Shown here one piece after another: positions 33,797 through 44,061 of a DNA stretch of 64,000 nt. Source of the stretch: Anthostomella pinea. Its lineage: Eukaryota; Ascomycota; Sordariomycetes; Xylariales; Xylariaceae. The notes under the pieces are model-generated. The model was not told the DNA's origin. It saw only the letters and a list, made by a program, of their open reading frames with translations, and searched no databases. A program made the position numbers and the translations under genes. Within the stretch, counting starts at the first letter, position 1, and each line of letters starts with the position of its first letter. The DNA lies in contig CAUWAG010000004.1 in the NCBI GenBank assembly GCA_963556695.1, forward strand, positions 3,286,001 to 3,350,000. Direction: 5' to 3'.

Positions 33797-36700
33797 TTAC
33801 AGGTGTACCATCAGTCCCAGTCTGTTTGAAGCAATGGATGACCCCTCGTCCGCATCTGGCTCATGCAATGGATAACCCCATGTCTGCATTTGCACATGCT
33901 CAATTGCACTCACGATGTGCTGTTCGTCGAGCTCCGGGAAATGCTCACAAGTTGCCTGCAGGGCTTCCGCATCTGGGCCGACGCCTCCATCTGGGTTGCC
34001 CATGATAAAGATGAACTGCCAAGCAGCGCGCGTGAGTTTCGAGACATAGACCTCTTGAGTACACCCAGACGGTGCCGGACACTCTCGAGCGAGGTAGCCC
34101 TCCTGTCCGAGCTGAGGCACTGGCTTGGCCAACAGCCCCTTGATCTCTATGCCCTGGGCTTCATGTTGCAACCGAAGCGTCTCCGCCCAATCGTCCATCT
34201 GCTTGCCCTGGGCCTCGCGTTGTAGCCGAAGCTTTGCTGCCCAGTCTTCCGACTCCTTGAGACGGGCATCTTTCTGTGCTTGGAGCATCTCTGTCAAGTC
34301 GCGTATATCCTTGTGGTGGGAGTTTTGTTGCGTCTGAAGTATTTCTGCCAAGTTTTGCAGCGACTGGACATTGTCCCGCAGGGCCTGGATCTCCTCGAGC
34401 TGCGTCTCTTGATACAATCGCACCGCGTGGAGCTCTTTGGTATTGGCGTCTCGCATTTCCCCCACTCCAGATTGAACCTTTGCGAGCTCCTCGACCTCTG
34501 ACGAAAATTGTCCGATCTCCTTGACGACGACCGCTTGGCTTGCCTGGATAGAGCTGCATACAGTCTCGATCCTGTCGAGGGGCATCTGAAGTTCGCCTCT
34601 GACGAGGTCTCGGACCTTGTCGTCTGTGATCGCACGCTCTCTCGACTTGGCTAGGGCGTGGGTAATCTTGTCCAACTCCTTCGATACCTGGGAACTGTAG
34701 CTTTCCACCCCAGCCTTCATATCGTCCTTGAAGAGCTGCAGATCTTCTGCCAGCTCGTTTCGCGTGAAACTCACGAGGCGCCTTTTCGGATCTCGCAAGT
34801 CGGGGCTACATGGTCGTTTCTGTCCAGTAAAGGACCGATTTTCCCAGACGCTCTTCTTTGCCTCCTTCGTCGGAGAGGAGACAGGAGCAAGGACCGACGG
34901 CGTACTCGGAAGGCGTGGAAAGTTGGTGCTCAGTGGGTTGGAATGCTTGTGCGGCGATTGTGACCGAGGCATTCCTACCCCAAGGACTGGCGAGCCAGGC
35001 AGCGTTTGGCGCGTTGGCGATGTAGTCCACACAGACGCCAGCGTTGGGCGCTTCGGCGACGTGTTCCGCGAAGACGTTGTGTGCATGGCATTCGCCGTGT
35101 TCTGTACGAGTGCTGATTCATCTTGGCGTGGCGTGAGCGGTGGTGTGTTGCGAGCAGGAGGCTCTATTCCGCCGAATAGCTTGGGTAAGGTTGGGTGCTT
35201 CATCTGTACGACAGGTGCGATTGTCTGATGGGCAATGGACCTGGGTTTGTTGTCGCCTAGGTCGATGACGTCGTCGCACGCCAGCTCGGAGGTCGTCTGG
35301 CGGAAGATGCGGAGTTGGCAACCAGTAAGTGCTTCTGAAGGGTCGCTCAGAGCCAGAGACAGCATCTGCCAGTCGGTAAGCTGGAGTCTGCTGATGGTAT
35401 GCTGGTTGAAGAGAAGCTCTCTCGTATCTGATCCCTCGGGAGAGGCCCCTTCCTGGTGGTCGTGGAGGAGAACTTGGAGGCGAATGGTATGGAACGAGAG
35501 GACTGCCCGCCAATGGTCGAAGAAGGGCGACGACACCATCACTTCCAGTATACAGTCGACCTGCTGCTTGAGTAGTCTCTTCACGACCCCGGTCGCTGCC
35601 GCGCTCAGAGAGGCCTCAGCAAGGCGCGTGAGCTTGCTGTGGCAGGCCTTTAATACAATGTAGGCAGGCAGCTTTTCCACCCGTATGCCGTCGGAGTTAT
35701 CTTCCCGTGCTGTCCTGACCCCGTCGCTCATATCCACGACCATGTATCCGGCCGCAAAGGAGCTCGCAAAGAGACTGTTCAGTCTGCGGAGGCTCTCCAT
35801 GAAGAGCGAGCGGATGACGAGCTGGTCCTCGAAGCTCGTGGCATTTTCCATCCTCTTCTCCCAATGATGGCACCACGTCGACAGGAGTTCGGTGGAACCC
35901 TGGGCCAGCGCATCGCCCAGCCATTCTTGCAGGTCCTTCGGCTCCGCCACCCGGGCGAGGTCGATGGCCTCTCGCCAGATGGCTTCGTCTGTTCGCTCCG
36001 CCGCCGCCGCCAGCATCCCGTGCGCCGCGCTATTTTCGTCGTCGTTGTTGTTGTTGTTGTCGCCATCGTCCGGCTCCGAGTCTTCGATGTCCAAAGGTTC
36101 CTCGGTCAAAGTGATGGACTTGGCCCACGGTGGAAGATATGGTCTCATGTCTTTCCGACAACGCAGGAAGTGCTGGAATAGGCGCGTATAATCAGCCAAC
36201 ATAGTTATATCGGCCTCGCGATCCTCCTCGGCCAAGAAAACGGTGTAGAGGTTGCTGTCGTTGATCCCCTTCCAGAAGCCGTGACGGACGTCGAGCCTGC
36301 CTCGCGGCTGCGTCATCATCCAGTCGATCTGCAGCTGCCCAATCCAATTCCTGAACTTGGAATCCGGATCGGGGTGAGCAATAATCATTACGGCTAACAG
36401 GCCGGCAGGGCTGTGAAGTCCAGGGCACATGGGAGTCCTCCTGTTCTTGTGTCGCGTCTCTCGCCGGGCATCCTGAAGAGCCTCCTTCCATGTGGCACCC
36501 CCCTTCACCCACTTCTCCATTTCCCTCCATGCCGTATCTGCGGCCTTGGACACCTTGTGGCGAGACACGGTATGCTCGTTGTGGCAGAGCAAATGCCGCA
36601 TGACATCGTCCCCACGGATGTGTGCGTACTTGCCGGTGAGGCCCTGTGGCATGAAGTCACGCATGAAGACATACATCTTGGCAAACATCTTGCTTTGCAG

Positions 36701-36901
36701 GGGATCGGCCTTCTCGACACTCATTGCATCGGCGAGTCGGAGAAACCAATCGTGGGACTTGTGAGTCTCGATATAGCGATTGTGCAGTGCCTTCGTCGCG
36801 ACCAATCTTTGCTCACCCGTGTAGGGAAGCCATGCAGCCGGGGACGCCATGCTGCTCTTGGAGGGCGAGCGCGACGATCTGGAATTGTCGTGATGAGCCA
36901 T
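33797..36901 (-). CDS. Large coiled-coil protein, unknown function
   Basis: Single exon, 1034 residues, ATG at 36901. The N-terminal 250 residues look globular and helical (DWFLRLADAM; MYVFMRDFMPQGL; WREMEKWVKGGATW). An acidic Asp/Asn stretch follows near residue 275 (ExEDSEPDDGDNNNN). Residues 580-710 are Ser/Pro/Thr-rich and disordered, with SP/TP sites. From about 720 to 930 there is a long coiled coil with heptads (LAEILQTQQNSHHKDI; imperfect repeats of KLRLQREAQGKQMDDWAE and TLRLQHEAQG). No family was recognised. It could be a structural or nuclear scaffold protein. The downstream neighbour on the other strand is the ZZ/Myb-like gene; whether they act together is unknown. Confidence 0.75.
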   Translation of the reverse strand: MAHHDNSRSSRSPSKSSMASPAAWLPYTGEQRLVATKALHNRYIETHKSHDWFLRLADAMSVEKADPLQSKMFAKMYVFMRDFMPQGLTGKYAHIRGDDVMRHLLCHNEHTVSRHKVSKAADTAWREMEKWVKGGATWKEALQDARRETRHKNRRTPMCPGLHSPAGLLAVMIIAHPDPDSKFRNWIGQLQIDWMMTQPRGRLDVRHGFWKGINDSNLYTVFLAEEDREADITMLADYTRLFQHFLRCRKDMRPYLPPWAKSITLTEEPLDIEDSEPDDGDNNNNNDDENSAAHGMLAAAAERTDEAIWREAIDLARVAEPKDLQEWLGDALAQGSTELLSTWCHHWEKRMENATSFEDQLVIRSLFMESLRRLNSLFASSFAAGYMVVDMSDGVRTAREDNSDGIRVEKLPAYIVLKACHSKLTRLAEASLSAAATGVVKRLLKQQVDCILEVMVSSPFFDHWRAVLSFHTIRLQVLLHDHQEGASPEGSDTRELLFNQHTISRLQLTDWQMLSLALSDPSEALTGCQLRIFRQTTSELACDDVIDLGDNKPRSIAHQTIAPVVQMKHPTLPKLFGGIEPPARNTPPLTPRQDESALVQNTANAMHTTSSRNTSPKRPTLASVWTTSPTRQTLPGSPVLGVGMPRSQSPHKHSNPLSTNFPRLPSTPSVLAPVSSPTKEAKKSVWENRSFTGQKRPCSPDLRDPKRRLVSFTRNELAEDLQLFKDDMKAGVESYSSQVSKELDKITHALAKSRERAITDDKVRDLVRGELQMPLDRIETVCSSIQASQAVVVKEIGQFSSEVEELAKVQSGVGEMRDANTKELHAVRLYQETQLEEIQALRDNVQSLQNLAEILQTQQNSHHKDIRDLTEMLQAQKDARLKESEDWAAKLRLQREAQGKQMDDWAETLRLQHEAQGIEIKGLLAKPVPQLGQEGYLARECPAPSGCTQEVYVSKLTRAAWQFIFIMGNPDGGVGPDAEALQATCEHFPELDEQHIVSAIEHVQMQTWGYPLHEPDADEGSSIASNRLGLMVHL

Positions 36902-37796
36902 GATTGTCGCACTGAGGGTATCGGACAGCGATTGTGTGAGGGACAGAGACTGGAGGAGGAAACAGATGTAGAGAGAGACGGGAGGGGAAAACAGGAGACG
37001 CGTTCATGCAGCTTCCCGTCTAATTTGCCCACACTGAAGGTTTGCTTTCCCAGCCACACCGGCGATGTACCTTGTATTGCGACATGGTACCCATTTCAAT
37101 CAGGCAGTCTCGAGTCGGAGCAGGTGGATGAGTTGACGATGGGGAAGGCGCGATCAAGAAGTACTAAGGTACATGCCATGACATGACTCAGGTCAGCATC
37201 TTTGACAATAGGTAGGTATGGTTGTGCCGCCCGAAACATTCGTGGCGCTCGGAAACATTCGTGGCGCTCGCAAAGATTCCTGGCGCTCGCAAAGATTCCT
37301 GGAGAGCGCGCTGGAAAGATTCGTAGCGCGTCAGATTCATTCTGATTCGCCCAGCCTCCTCTTCTGTTTTTGCACAGTCCATGAAACTGTCCGCGAGGCT
37401 AACGGCTGCCAACCGCTCAGCCTGGCGCCTTGCCTCTTTCGGCAGTCGATTACCTTATCAGGCAATCACTCAATCACAATTCCCAAGTCTCGCACTGCTC
37501 TTCCACCATTGCACCTTGTTCGTTTGCCCGGCTCATGGCAGTATCGCTATATGAGCAGCTTCCCGTCATTCGCGTCAAGTCCCAAATATGCACTGTCCAT
37601 TGTTCCATGGTCTCGAGTGGAAGTCGTTAATTAATAAGTCGGCCGGGCCTGCTATTACTCCTGAGCTGCCATCCATCCCATCTTTTCCAGTGTTCCGCAG
37701 CCAGCATTCCATTTCACCTTCTCCCAGCATAATTCTCTTACCCGAGCCGACTATTCCTCTTTTTCTGAGACAGTGTCCCAGATATTTCCTCCCAAT
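36902..37796. other. Divergent intergenic region
   Basis: Promoter space between the coiled-coil gene and the MADS-like gene, containing a 19-bp tandem repeat. No gene seen. Confidence 0.5.
37233..37308. repeat. Four tandem 19-bp repeats
   Basis: Units of the form GAAACATTCGTGGCGCTCG, the last two varied to CAAAGATTCCTGG..., with a fifth degenerate copy beyond. Lies in a divergent promoter region. Confidence 0.85.
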
Positions 37797-38285
37797 ATGA
37801 GCCGCTTACGTCTCGGCAACACCCACCCCTGGATGACCCAGAAGACCCCGTCCAACGCGACCGATGATCCCGAGATCGCCCGCAAGCGAGAGAAGACTCT
37901 CTTCAAGAAGACCCACGAACTCCACACGGAGAACGAGACCAAGGTGTTTATGCTGTTCTACCACTACGGTGAGGACAGATACTATATTTACAACACGCAG
38001 CCCAGTGAGAACTGGCCGCCTACGTTGCAGGACATCGTAAGGCTTTCTTTCCTCTTCCTTGTTGACATCCGCTCCCCCTGACAGAAAACCATGTACCCCC
38101 TCCCCGACATACTGACCCCCGAGATTATGGCCTCTCATCTGGAGAAGATGTCCAAGCGAAACATCGGCGGCGACGACCACGACCACGACGTGGACGACAA
38201 CGTGGATGACAGCATGGCCTTTGGCACCCCAGTCGACAACCAAGGCCCTTTTCTAACCACTCAGGGGATGCCTCCAGTACCCTAG
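37797..38285 (+). CDS. Small MADS-box-like protein
   Basis: Two exons, 37797-38036 and 38085-38285, 146 residues. The N-terminal 75 residues resemble a MADS/SRF-type DNA-binding fold: RKREKTLFKKTHELHTENETKVFMLFYHYG is written here in parts as basic helix RKREKTLFKKTHEL, then strand KVFMLFYHYG, then DRYYIYNT and WPPTLQDI, the last a common ending of fungal MADS-like minis. It lacks the I/K domains and other regions of Mcm1/RlmA proteins. The C-terminus has a His/Asp run (DDHDHDVDDNVDD). Likely a short nuclear DNA-binding protein. The exon join keeps phase 0. Confidence 0.7.
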
Positions 38286-38481
38286 AGGCTTCACTAGAGT
38301 TCGCAACAAATGCCTTCCGTATGTACCAGCCACAGTGGCTCAACCCACCATGCCTAAAGCGGTAATTTTAAAGGTTCAAGTCAAACCCAGACCCAACAGA
38401 CACCTTTCCTATACGGAAAGCACCGGAAGGCAATCCCATCAAACCATCACGTAACCCCAAATAACATTCGCCGAGGTCCAA

Positions 38482-38941
38482 CTAACTCGCTACCTGATTC
38501 TCCCGTCGAAGCCGAATTGCCGCAAACCACCGCTTCATCTTTGCTGCAATCAATGAGAACAAGCAGGCGACAGGATTTCTTCGCACTTACCGCTTCAACA
38601 AAGCTGCATTCATTGGTCAAAGAGTCGGAAGTAGACCCGCTCTTAAGAAAGGCCTCTAACTCGGCCCGGTGTGCTTCCATGTTCTTTGCCTCATTAGGCC
38701 CTCTACCCCAAGAGATGGGATGGTCCGAAGCCAGAAGGCGAGATTCGTCTTTTTGGACCTTTAACTTGGGTCTGATCTGGGGAGACACGTCTATTGAGAC
38801 CGATTTGTTGATACACCCAAGGTGAATTTGCAAAACCCCTCCCTCGGCCACCTTCCCGATGTCATGATGATCGAGTACCTGTTGAACAAGGTCCGAGACG
38901 GTTTGTGAGTACGCTTGATCTGTCGCAGGACGAATAGACAT
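38482..38941 (-). CDS. Hypothetical protein, 135 residues
   Basis: Two-exon minus-strand model: 38941-38591 and 38538-38482, with a 52-nt intron (GTAAGT donor, AAG acceptor) that gives ...ECSFVEA-MKRWFAAIRLRRENQVAS. Without splicing the frame runs on to 38447 with a less protein-like tail. No family recognised. The basic C-terminal helix and acidic/polar body suggest a small soluble, possibly nuclear, protein. The acceptor choice is uncertain; a GCAG five bases earlier would end the protein almost at once. Confidence 0.45.
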
Positions 38942-39522
38942 GATGGGCTGCTACATCACGATAACGTCGGGATAAGTGGGTGCCAGCATGGTTTTATGAA
39001 GGTGTCAAGGAAATGCAAACACGTCTGAGGTCCTGAGCGAATGTCCCATGTAATTTGTCCAGGCACATGTAATGCAAGACCAATAATGTCGTGCGCGCTG
39101 GCGCATGCAGCTCCCAGCAGGATCCCACCCGTCTTTGGTCGGGTAGGGGGCACGAGGATTGTACGACCCCTCATGCGGGTGATGCATACGATTTGAGATA
39201 TGATACCTAGCAAGTCCACGCAGCCGACCGGTCGGTGAGACCAACCGGTGAGGCAGACGCTAGTTGCTGTCAAATTCACGGTTTGAACCCTGATCCTAGT
39301 AGGGAAAGGGTTCAAGCTGACTTCGCCCCGACAAGCTGCCAGTATACCTATGGGGTAAAAGCGCTAGATAGCCTCACATGATTGACCCCTATATCCATGA
39401 CCATGTCTTCTAGCTAGCTTCATAGTTTCTCTCATCAATCATTCTAGAGTCACCACCAATCAAACTGTCACATCTACCTACAATACCGCACGAAACCCCG
39501 AAGCTCCCACAGAGCATGCACC
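38942..39522. other. Intergenic region
   Basis: No gene seen. Confidence 0.4.
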
Positions 39523-39884
39523 ATGGCGTCACCATCCAGTCCTGCTTCCATCTCTGTATCCGTCATGCATAGCTTGTCTGTTCGGGAAGTTTCCTTCTTA
39601 GCAATTAGCGAGCTAGGTCTGATCAAACAAAGACTGTCCGAGTACGGGATATGGATACAGTACTTTTTAGTACTTGGTATGTAGTTATGATGGGTTGACG
39701 TTAGTGGCCTACTAGACCGCGGTGTTTGACAGTCTGTCAGCTGGCATTTGTACCTGGTCTGGCTGTCATAACCTTGACAGTCAGTTTCAGCTGCGTTGCT
39801 ATCGCCACCGGACTAATTAGGCTAACAGGACAGCGAAAAAAATTCACCCTGGTCACTCATTCCGTCCATATTGACACCTGTTAA
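39523..39884 (+). CDS. Possible small membrane protein, two exons
   Basis: Exon 39523-39676 plus exon 39733-39884 (intron GTATGT...GACAG, 56 nt) gives 101 residues with a hydrophobic stretch built across the splice (IWIQYFLVL-VCQLAFVPGL, then VITLTVSFSCVAIATGLI). That is two probable membrane segments, with a Ser-rich N-terminus and a basic RLTGQRKKF after the second. Each exon alone is short. No family recognised. An alternative second intron within the hydrophobic region (GTCAGT...CTAACAG) is possible. Evidence is limited to frame, splice consensus and hydrophobicity. Confidence 0.35.
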
Positions 39885-40239
39885 GCCAGTAAGTCTGTCA
39901 GGTCTGGTATGCCCCGCCACTACGCTTCCAAGTATTAGGCATAAAGACGCTCGTCGAGTGACTTGAGGGCGTTGCTAGAGACGGCTTCAAGAGCGCGTGA
40001 GAGGTCGCCATCACGAGCACTTCATCCCAAGAGTCACACGGCGCGTGGCAGTACCCTCAAGTCCACGGAGTTCGCAGCGGTCATTTGCAGCGCGTGGCAG
40101 TCATCTTCCCCTTCGCCAGAGAGAGCCTTCCTTAGCAGCCCTGGTCGTTTACGAATGAGGACGAGGACGAGGAACGATAGAAAAGGCGCGAGTTTTCGCG
40201 ATTTGGTTCACGAATGACCAGTCGTCAGTCGCTGAATAC
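39885..40239. other. Intergenic region
   Basis: No gene seen; could contain decayed downstream sequence of the LINE-like remnant on the minus strand. Confidence 0.4.
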
Positions 40240-40918
40240 TCAGTCAGCAGAAGTCCACAGCGCGTAGCACCCCGAATCACAGCGCGCGTGGTTGTTCGTT
40301 ACCGTACAAGCATGCTGTTGTTGGCCAGAGGAGACAGCTTGGGCGAAGGTCATGGTGGGCTTCCTTATCCCTATCCCGCCAGGAGTGGTCTTTCTTTTGG
40401 GCGGATCTCGGGTTTCTATCCACCCGTTCAGGCATTTGGAGAAGAAAGTGCTGAACTCCTTGGCATGAGAGTATAATTCGGTTCCAACTTTTTTAAGTGT
40501 CTTATTAACTGCTGCAGCACACTCTTGAAACATTGTTATCTTGGCTTCATAGAGATGCTTGTTTTTAGCTAGTATTTTGGTAACTTGGTTCTGACATTTT
40601 GAAAGAGACCTTGTTCCCTGTATCGCCTCCTATGGCTTGGTCTGTAGAGATTTCGTTTGATTGAGGTACTTCCATATCAATGATGCTGCTAGTATTAATA
40701 TTTCGGGATTTTCCTTTCAGAGGGGAAACAATGGTGAAGTCAGCCTCAGAGACCTGTGACGGGCTGCTGTTGATGTCGTCGAGCTGTGCCTGGCGGAGCC
40801 TGCTTGGGGTTGCCGGGCCATATGTTCTTTTAGGGGCCGGGGATTTGAGCACGCCGCCAGTAGTTGTCTTTGGGACGGCCACTGGCGTATTTGGTGGCCT
40901 ATTGTGAAGGGGTGCCAT
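40240..40918 (-). CDS. LINE ORF1/EKA-like protein remnant
   Basis: Two-exon minus-strand model, 40918-40670 and 40617-40240 (52-nt intron), 208 residues. Splicing links ...SSIIDME to GTRSLSKCQNQVTKILAKNK. The protein starts MAPLHNRPPNTPV, has PATPSRLRQAQLDDINSSPSQVSEADFTIV (given here as PATPSRLRQAQL and SEADFTIVSPLKGKSR), then a helical segment (TMFQECAAAVNKTLKKVG, ELYSHAKEFSTFFSKCLNGW) and PTMTFAQAVSSG. From memory this resembles the N-terminal part of ORF1 proteins of Tad1-type LINEs and the EKA-like proteins of mildews. The usual downstream RNA-binding part is missing, so it is probably a truncated element remnant. Confidence 0.5.
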
Positions 40919-41981
40919 CCAGCTTATTCGAAAAAAATTCTGTGCCTTGGCAAGGATAGTCAGATACTGAGACAAATGCCTGTTTTAGTGCAGATATAGA
41001 GGTTGCGCCCTAACAGTGGGGCGCCAAGAAAAATAGTTGTTTTTACCATCCTGGATACCTGCAGAATTTGCGCCTTACCTAAAATCCTTATTTGCACCTT
41101 GGTGGGTCCCCCACTTCACAGCCATCCGTTATCGGGCCGGCCACCAAGCTGAGGATGATGATCTCTATGAATAGCATTGACATACAAAACACGATCGTGA
41201 TGGCTATCTACTCTGGCAGTTCTGGGATGCCTCTTCCCCAATTAAACGGACTCGATGGTTATTTGGTTGAGTAATTAGGTAACGTAGCCAGCTATGAAGG
41301 ACACAATGATCTAAAGTTGCATGGCATCTCCATACAAGACCCGATCGTGAATCTAGCCTGGCAGATAGATTAGTTGGACTGCAGCTGGCTAGCAGGTGTG
41401 CGACCCTACTACAAGGTGCAAACAAGGAGTCTCGCCAAGGTGCAAATTATGTGGCTCTATATTTAACGCATTCCACTTACAGCTATAGGACGTCCCGAAC
41501 ACGCTCCGAGAAGGTGTGAGATTTCAAAGTGTTTTATTAAGGAGAAGAATTCCAGCTACTCTGGAGCGGCCAGAATGGCCCTATATATATTCAAGATACT
41601 AAAGGAAAGGATACGTGGCCTTATATTGACCACGTATGTGACAGAGTGACAAATGGAGATGGTGATCCTGAATGATGACTATGGATGGGCTAACGTAGCC
41701 CAGAATCCAACAGAAGGATGTTAAACTGCGTGGAGTCGACCGCTGGGACATCACATCGTCTCCATTGTGACATCAGAGACGGATACACAGGTGGCCAGGT
41801 CGTCAGTACTGCTATCTCGGTCTGCATGGGGGAGAAAATGGGTCGGTATTTTAGTATAAGACCGCGTCCAGGTCTTGACCAGAGACAGAAGGTTTCCCGT
41901 ATAAGCATCCCATCAAAAGGCCAAGCACAAAACCTGATCTTGATACATCCGAACTTGGGACCCGACCCTCCACTTGAAACA
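40919..41981. other. Intergenic region
   Basis: Upstream region of the metalloprotease gene. No gene seen. Confidence 0.4.
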
Positions 41982-43247
41982 ATGTCATTGAAGTACAACG
42001 CTGCGCTGGGCCTCTGCCTCACATCAGCTTCAGTCCTAGCCAGTCTTTTCTTCGCGCCAGAAGCAGACGCCTCCCACCTATCCTCGCGAGCCTTCAGCAT
42101 CAAAGCCGACGGGTCCAGCACCGCCGGCGAGCCCTGGCCCGACGGCAAGGTAACCTGGTGCCTAAACGGCAGATACAACGACAACACCCGCAAGAAGGTG
42201 CTGCAGATCGCCAACGACGCCTGGCAGCTGTGGGAGGACGCCCTCGACGGCAAGTCCAGCCTCGAGTTCAAGCCCGCCGACGACGACAACCCGCTCTGCG
42301 GCGAGGTCTCCGACGCGGACACCGAGGCCGGCATGCTGCATATCCGGCTGCTGAAGGGCAAGAACGCCTTCTCTTCCGTGGGACACACGGACGAGGAGGG
42401 CTCGAAGGAGATGAAGTTCAGCCTGGCCGAGGACTACGGCGGCATGGATCCCGTCGTCAACTTCGCGCACGAGCTGGGTCATGTGTTCGGGCTTGGTGAG
42501 TACGAACCTCGCGTTGTCGCGTACATCCATCCCCCTTTACCCCTTTCAGCCCTCGGGTGTTTGTGCTTGTTAAAAGGAGCCACACTCCTGGGGCAAGAGC
42601 CGCAAGGCCCAAGAACTTACCACCGCATACTTCCGGGAAAGTGAGGAATTGGCAAAACCAGTAATGTATTGAAGCCTGCTTCGTGGCTGGTCTCCCCACG
42701 CTGATCTTCAGCCGAATCATCTGGGGAGACCAATTAGAAAGCTACCTCTTCAAGACCCATGGTTTTGCCAATTCCTCGCTTTCCCGAAAGTATGCGGTAG
42801 CGTTCACCCACCAACGTATTGATCCAAAATGACCAGTCACTGATCCAAGACATCGCAGTGCACGAGCACCAGCGCCCCAGCGCCTGGGGCAGCGACGGCG
42901 GCGCGTCGCTGCTGAAGCTCAACTGCGAGAACCTAGCCGACTACGACATCGCCGCAGCGCAGGGTCTGAACATGGACGTGCTGTGCAGGGACCACTGGGC
43001 GGCGTCCCAGAAGGGGTTCTCGGCGCTGGACTTCCTGCCGCTGGCCGAGGCGGACGAGGATGGGATCGTGGAAGCGGGCGCCTTCGACTGGGATTCGATC
43101 ATGCTGTACAATTCTCATGCTGGCGCCAAGCAGGTCGGCGGCACGTTCCAACCTACCTTGGTCAAGAAGGACGGGTCGGAGATTGGGATCAATAAGAAGC
43201 CCTCGAAGGGGGATGCAGCGGCGGTTATAAAACTGTATCCGAAGTAG
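41982..43247 (+). CDS. Secreted astacin-like zinc metalloprotease
   Basis: Two exons, 41982-42495 and 42859-43247, 300 residues. A hydrophobic N-terminus (LGLCLTSASVLASLFFA) is a plausible signal peptide. A short propeptide is followed by the protease domain (VTWCLNGRY; IANDAWQLWEDAL). Splicing across a long 363-nt intron forms FAHELGHVFGL-VHEHQRP, the HExxHxxGxxH zinc motif with astacin-style HEHxRP. The Met-turn equivalent is WDSIMLYNS. Members act outside the cell on proteins. The intron interrupts the active-site motif between the second and third His and carries an inverted-repeat element. Four Cys are visible in the domain (WCLN, PLCGE, LNCEN, VLCRD). Expression and activity depend on accurate removal of the enlarged intron. 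Confidence 0.85.
42622..42798. mobile_element. MITE inside the metalloprotease intron
   Basis: 177-bp foldback element. The 39-bp terminal inverted repeats begin ACCGCATACTT and contain GAGGAATTGGCAAAACCA, with two transitions between the arms. A nested palindrome (TGGTCTCCCCA/TGGGGAGACCA) lies inside. It has no coding capacity and no clear target duplication; TA is seen on the right end only. Sequence-unrelated to the MITE at 13336 beyond the CCGC ends. Confidence 0.8.
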
Positions 43248-44061
43248 GACTGATCTCGCAGTGATGACAGTCAGTTATGATCTGCCACTGCGACAGGACC
43301 CTGTTCGGATTAGCCATGCTAAAGACACGATTTCTCCGCGGAAAGCGTAGTAACTGGACCGGGTCTCAGAGTCTGATCACTTAAAGATAAAGGGAACGGC
43401 GGCAAAATAATGGTTGATGTATTTGATATGTGTGCCTTAAATCCGATTGATACTGAGCTCATGAAATGTACAGTCGATTGCTTATTCCAATCCGAGTACC
43501 CTGAACGCCTGTGCCGATGCTTACTGATGCTATCCGAAAACAGAACGGTCTCCGTGTTTCTGATGGTGTAGCTCATACTGAGGTACACCGTATTAAATAT
43601 ATATTTAGTGAGCGACCAATGTGGAAAACCCCTATGTACTTCGGTGGCAAGGTTATTCGGTAGACAGCATTTCGCGAAACCTCTACCGCAACATGTACGA
43701 CAGGTCTGGTAGGTTTTGTACAATATTCCGTGCAATGCTTTCTTGGTCGCTCGACACGGTTGATTTCTCGATCGGTCCGAGGATAGCTGCTATAGGTTTC
43801 GCTGGCACCTGTGTGTCTGGAGAATTAGTCTCCTTCTGCTCGACTGCTGATCCGTCACCACCATCTCTTGACCCGAACACTGAGTTGGGCTTTGTTGAGT
43901 TTACCAAACTCGACTTCGAGAGTGACATTGGGGATTCAAATATTGAAAAGTCCAGCCCAGACCCCCACCCGTCCAGACCCCTGTCTGTCTAGCCCCCCTG
44001 TCCACACCCCTGTTTGCATCCTGCTCCCCCTGCTCCATCCCACTTGGTCAACAAACAGGCT
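43248..44061. other. Intergenic region
   Basis: A minus-strand open frame of 81 codons (43683-43928) is the only protein-like stretch; it has no ATG context or domain that I recognise. Confidence 0.4.

Noticed and set aside
40560..40620. Apparent frameshift in the LINE ORF1-like gene
   Set aside because: A 52-nt GT-AG intron (40618-40669) joins the two frames in phase, so no mutation is needed.
43683..43928. 81-codon minus-strand frame with protein-like composition
   Set aside because: No recognisable domain, no supported splice partners and no neighbour evidence; kept out of the gene list.
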